The position numbers and the translations under genes are program-made. Of a DNA stretch of 15,402 nt, positions 14,627-15,402 are shown piece by piece (the first letter of the stretch is position 1; every line of letters starts with the position of its first letter). The DNA is taken from NCBI GenBank assembly GCA_002704625.1, contig PAGZ01000041.1, positions 1 to 15,402 on the forward strand. Direction: 5' to 3'. Under the pieces are notes generated by a model. It was given only the letters and a program-made list of their open reading frames with translations. It ran no database searches and had not been told where the DNA came from. The DNA comes from Candidatus Pelagibacter sp. GTDB taxonomy: Bacteria > Pseudomonadota > Alphaproteobacteria > Pelagibacterales > Pelagibacteraceae.

Positions 14627-15402
14627 ATGGATTCTGAAGATTTGAAAAGTCTGCCCAGAAATATTCAGAAAAAATTGCGTGATTCAAAAGTAGGTAAAAT
14701 TGTTGTCTTAGGATTATGTGGACTGCTTATTGCCATGGTGTTTTTCTGGATCTATAATAAATCTACTTTAAACACAAGAAATTGTGACAATATGAAAAAA
14801 CTTTATCCAGAAGTTGCTCAAATTAGAACTATAAATACTGCTCGACCAGAGTTCAAACACAATCTACGAGACTACTATATTAAGACCGCTTATAATGCAT
14901 GCTCTCCTGGTCAATTTAAAAATGACTTTGTAAATATTTGTGCACTTAAATCTGTAATTGGTCAAGGTGCTAGATGTTTAGATTTTGAAGTATATTCAGT
15001 AAATAATGAGCCTGTTGTTTCTACTTCAGCAGTAGATGATTTTACTGTTAAAGAAACATACAATAGTGTAAAGTGGAGCGATGTTTGTACCACAATTCGT
15101 GATTATGCATTCTCAGGTGCGACATGTCCTAATCCTGGAGATCCTTTAATTATTCACTTGCGATTAATGAGTAAAAATAAACCCATGTACTCTAAAATGG
15201 CTACTATTTTTGAAAATACGTTGAATAGCCGTTTACTTGGTCCAAAGTATAGTTATGAAAATCATGGTAGAAATCTGGGGCAAGAGCCTATTAAAAACTT
15301 AATGGGTAAGATTGTTGTTATTGCAGATAGATCAAATGCACTATTTGAAGATACAGAATTAGATGAATATGTAAATCTTGCTAGTAATTCAGTTTTTATG
15401 CG
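14627..15402 (+). CDS. Membrane-anchored PI-PLC X-like protein, catalytic His lost, 3' end beyond window
   Basis: The frame stays open to the right edge (258 full codons). A basic N-terminus is followed by one membrane segment (about 25-43) and then a domain matching the PI-PLC X fold: LRDYYIKTAYNAC (80-92), CALKSVIGQGARCLDFEVYS (105-124), EPVVSTS (128-134), VCTTIRDYAFSGATCPNPGD and LNSRLLGPKYSYE. Against mammalian PLC-delta by eye, the two catalytic histidines become Y89 and T133. The neighbouring asparagine is kept (N90), and the metal-site acids change to D119 and E121. It therefore probably lacks phospholipase activity and may bind lipid or play a structural role. A virion-membrane protein is likely from its divergent position next to the capsid gene. 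The domain is cut by the right edge, so its length is unknown. Confidence 0.8.
   Translation, partial: MDSEDLKSLPRNIQKKLRDSKVGKIVVLGLCGLLIAMVFFWIYNKSTLNTRNCDNMKKLYPEVAQIRTINTARPEFKHNLRDYYIKTAYNACSPGQFKNDFVNICALKSVIGQGARCLDFEVYSVNNEPVVSTSAVDDFTVKETYNSVKWSDVCTTIRDYAFSGATCPNPGDPLIIHLRLMSKNKPMYSKMATIFENTLNSRLLGPKYSYENHGRNLGQEPIKNLMGKIVVIADRSNALFEDTELDEYVNLASNSVFM

Overview
The window looks like part of a nucleocytoplasmic large DNA virus (giant virus) genome, most likely of the order Imitervirales (Mimiviridae and relatives). The main evidence is a double-jelly-roll major capsid protein, a eukaryotic-type DNA topoisomerase II, an RFC large-subunit-like AAA+ ATPase, a probable P8-type minor capsid protein, a CPW-WPC-like membrane protein, a PI-PLC-like membrane protein and two glycosyltransferases. 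The packing is viral: most gaps are under 110 bp, genes lie on both strands, there are no introns or inteins, and AT-rich spacers carry small hairpins. An exact AAAATTGA box, the Mimivirus early promoter element, lies 35 bp before the topoisomerase gene. No taxon can be named from sequence reading alone.

Left part (1-2420): a long minus-strand reading frame runs off the left edge. It encodes a modular protein: module A, a LamG-like domain, a short Glu-Pro linker, module B (a recent duplicate of A), then at least about 60 Glu-Pro dipeptides. It is GC-richer than the rest and has no stop in more than 770 codons. A TA microsatellite and a short intergenic region separate it from the divergent topoisomerase II gene (2420-5896).

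Middle part (5900-8690): a P8-like minor capsid gene on the minus strand diverges from a CPW-WPC-like membrane protein gene. After a hairpin come a small F-box-like gene and, overlapping it by 13 bp, the RFC large-subunit-like gene.

Accessory part (8718-10555): a small minus-strand gene looks like an SMR (EmrE-type) transporter with the essential Glu kept. Next is a DUF6492-type glycosyltransferase gene held between two 107-bp direct repeats (about 98% identical). Each repeat contains the first codons and upstream region of the transporter gene, so the glycosyltransferase looks like an inserted or duplicated cassette. A small gene of unknown function with an Asn-Glu repeat follows.

Right part (10606-15402): a minus-strand block carries the major capsid protein, a multi-pass membrane protein and a family 2 glycosyltransferase with a C-terminal coiled coil. 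Divergent from the capsid gene is a membrane-anchored PI-PLC X-like protein, cut by the right edge, whose catalytic histidines are replaced.

Together the genes cover DNA replication and topology (topoisomerase II, RFC-like), the capsid and virion membrane (MCP, P8-like, CPW-WPC-like, multi-pass protein, PI-PLC-like) and probable surface glycan or adhesion functions (two glycosyltransferases, the LamG/Glu-Pro protein). No stretch over 300 bp lacks a gene. I saw no tRNA, rRNA, CRISPR array or transposase.
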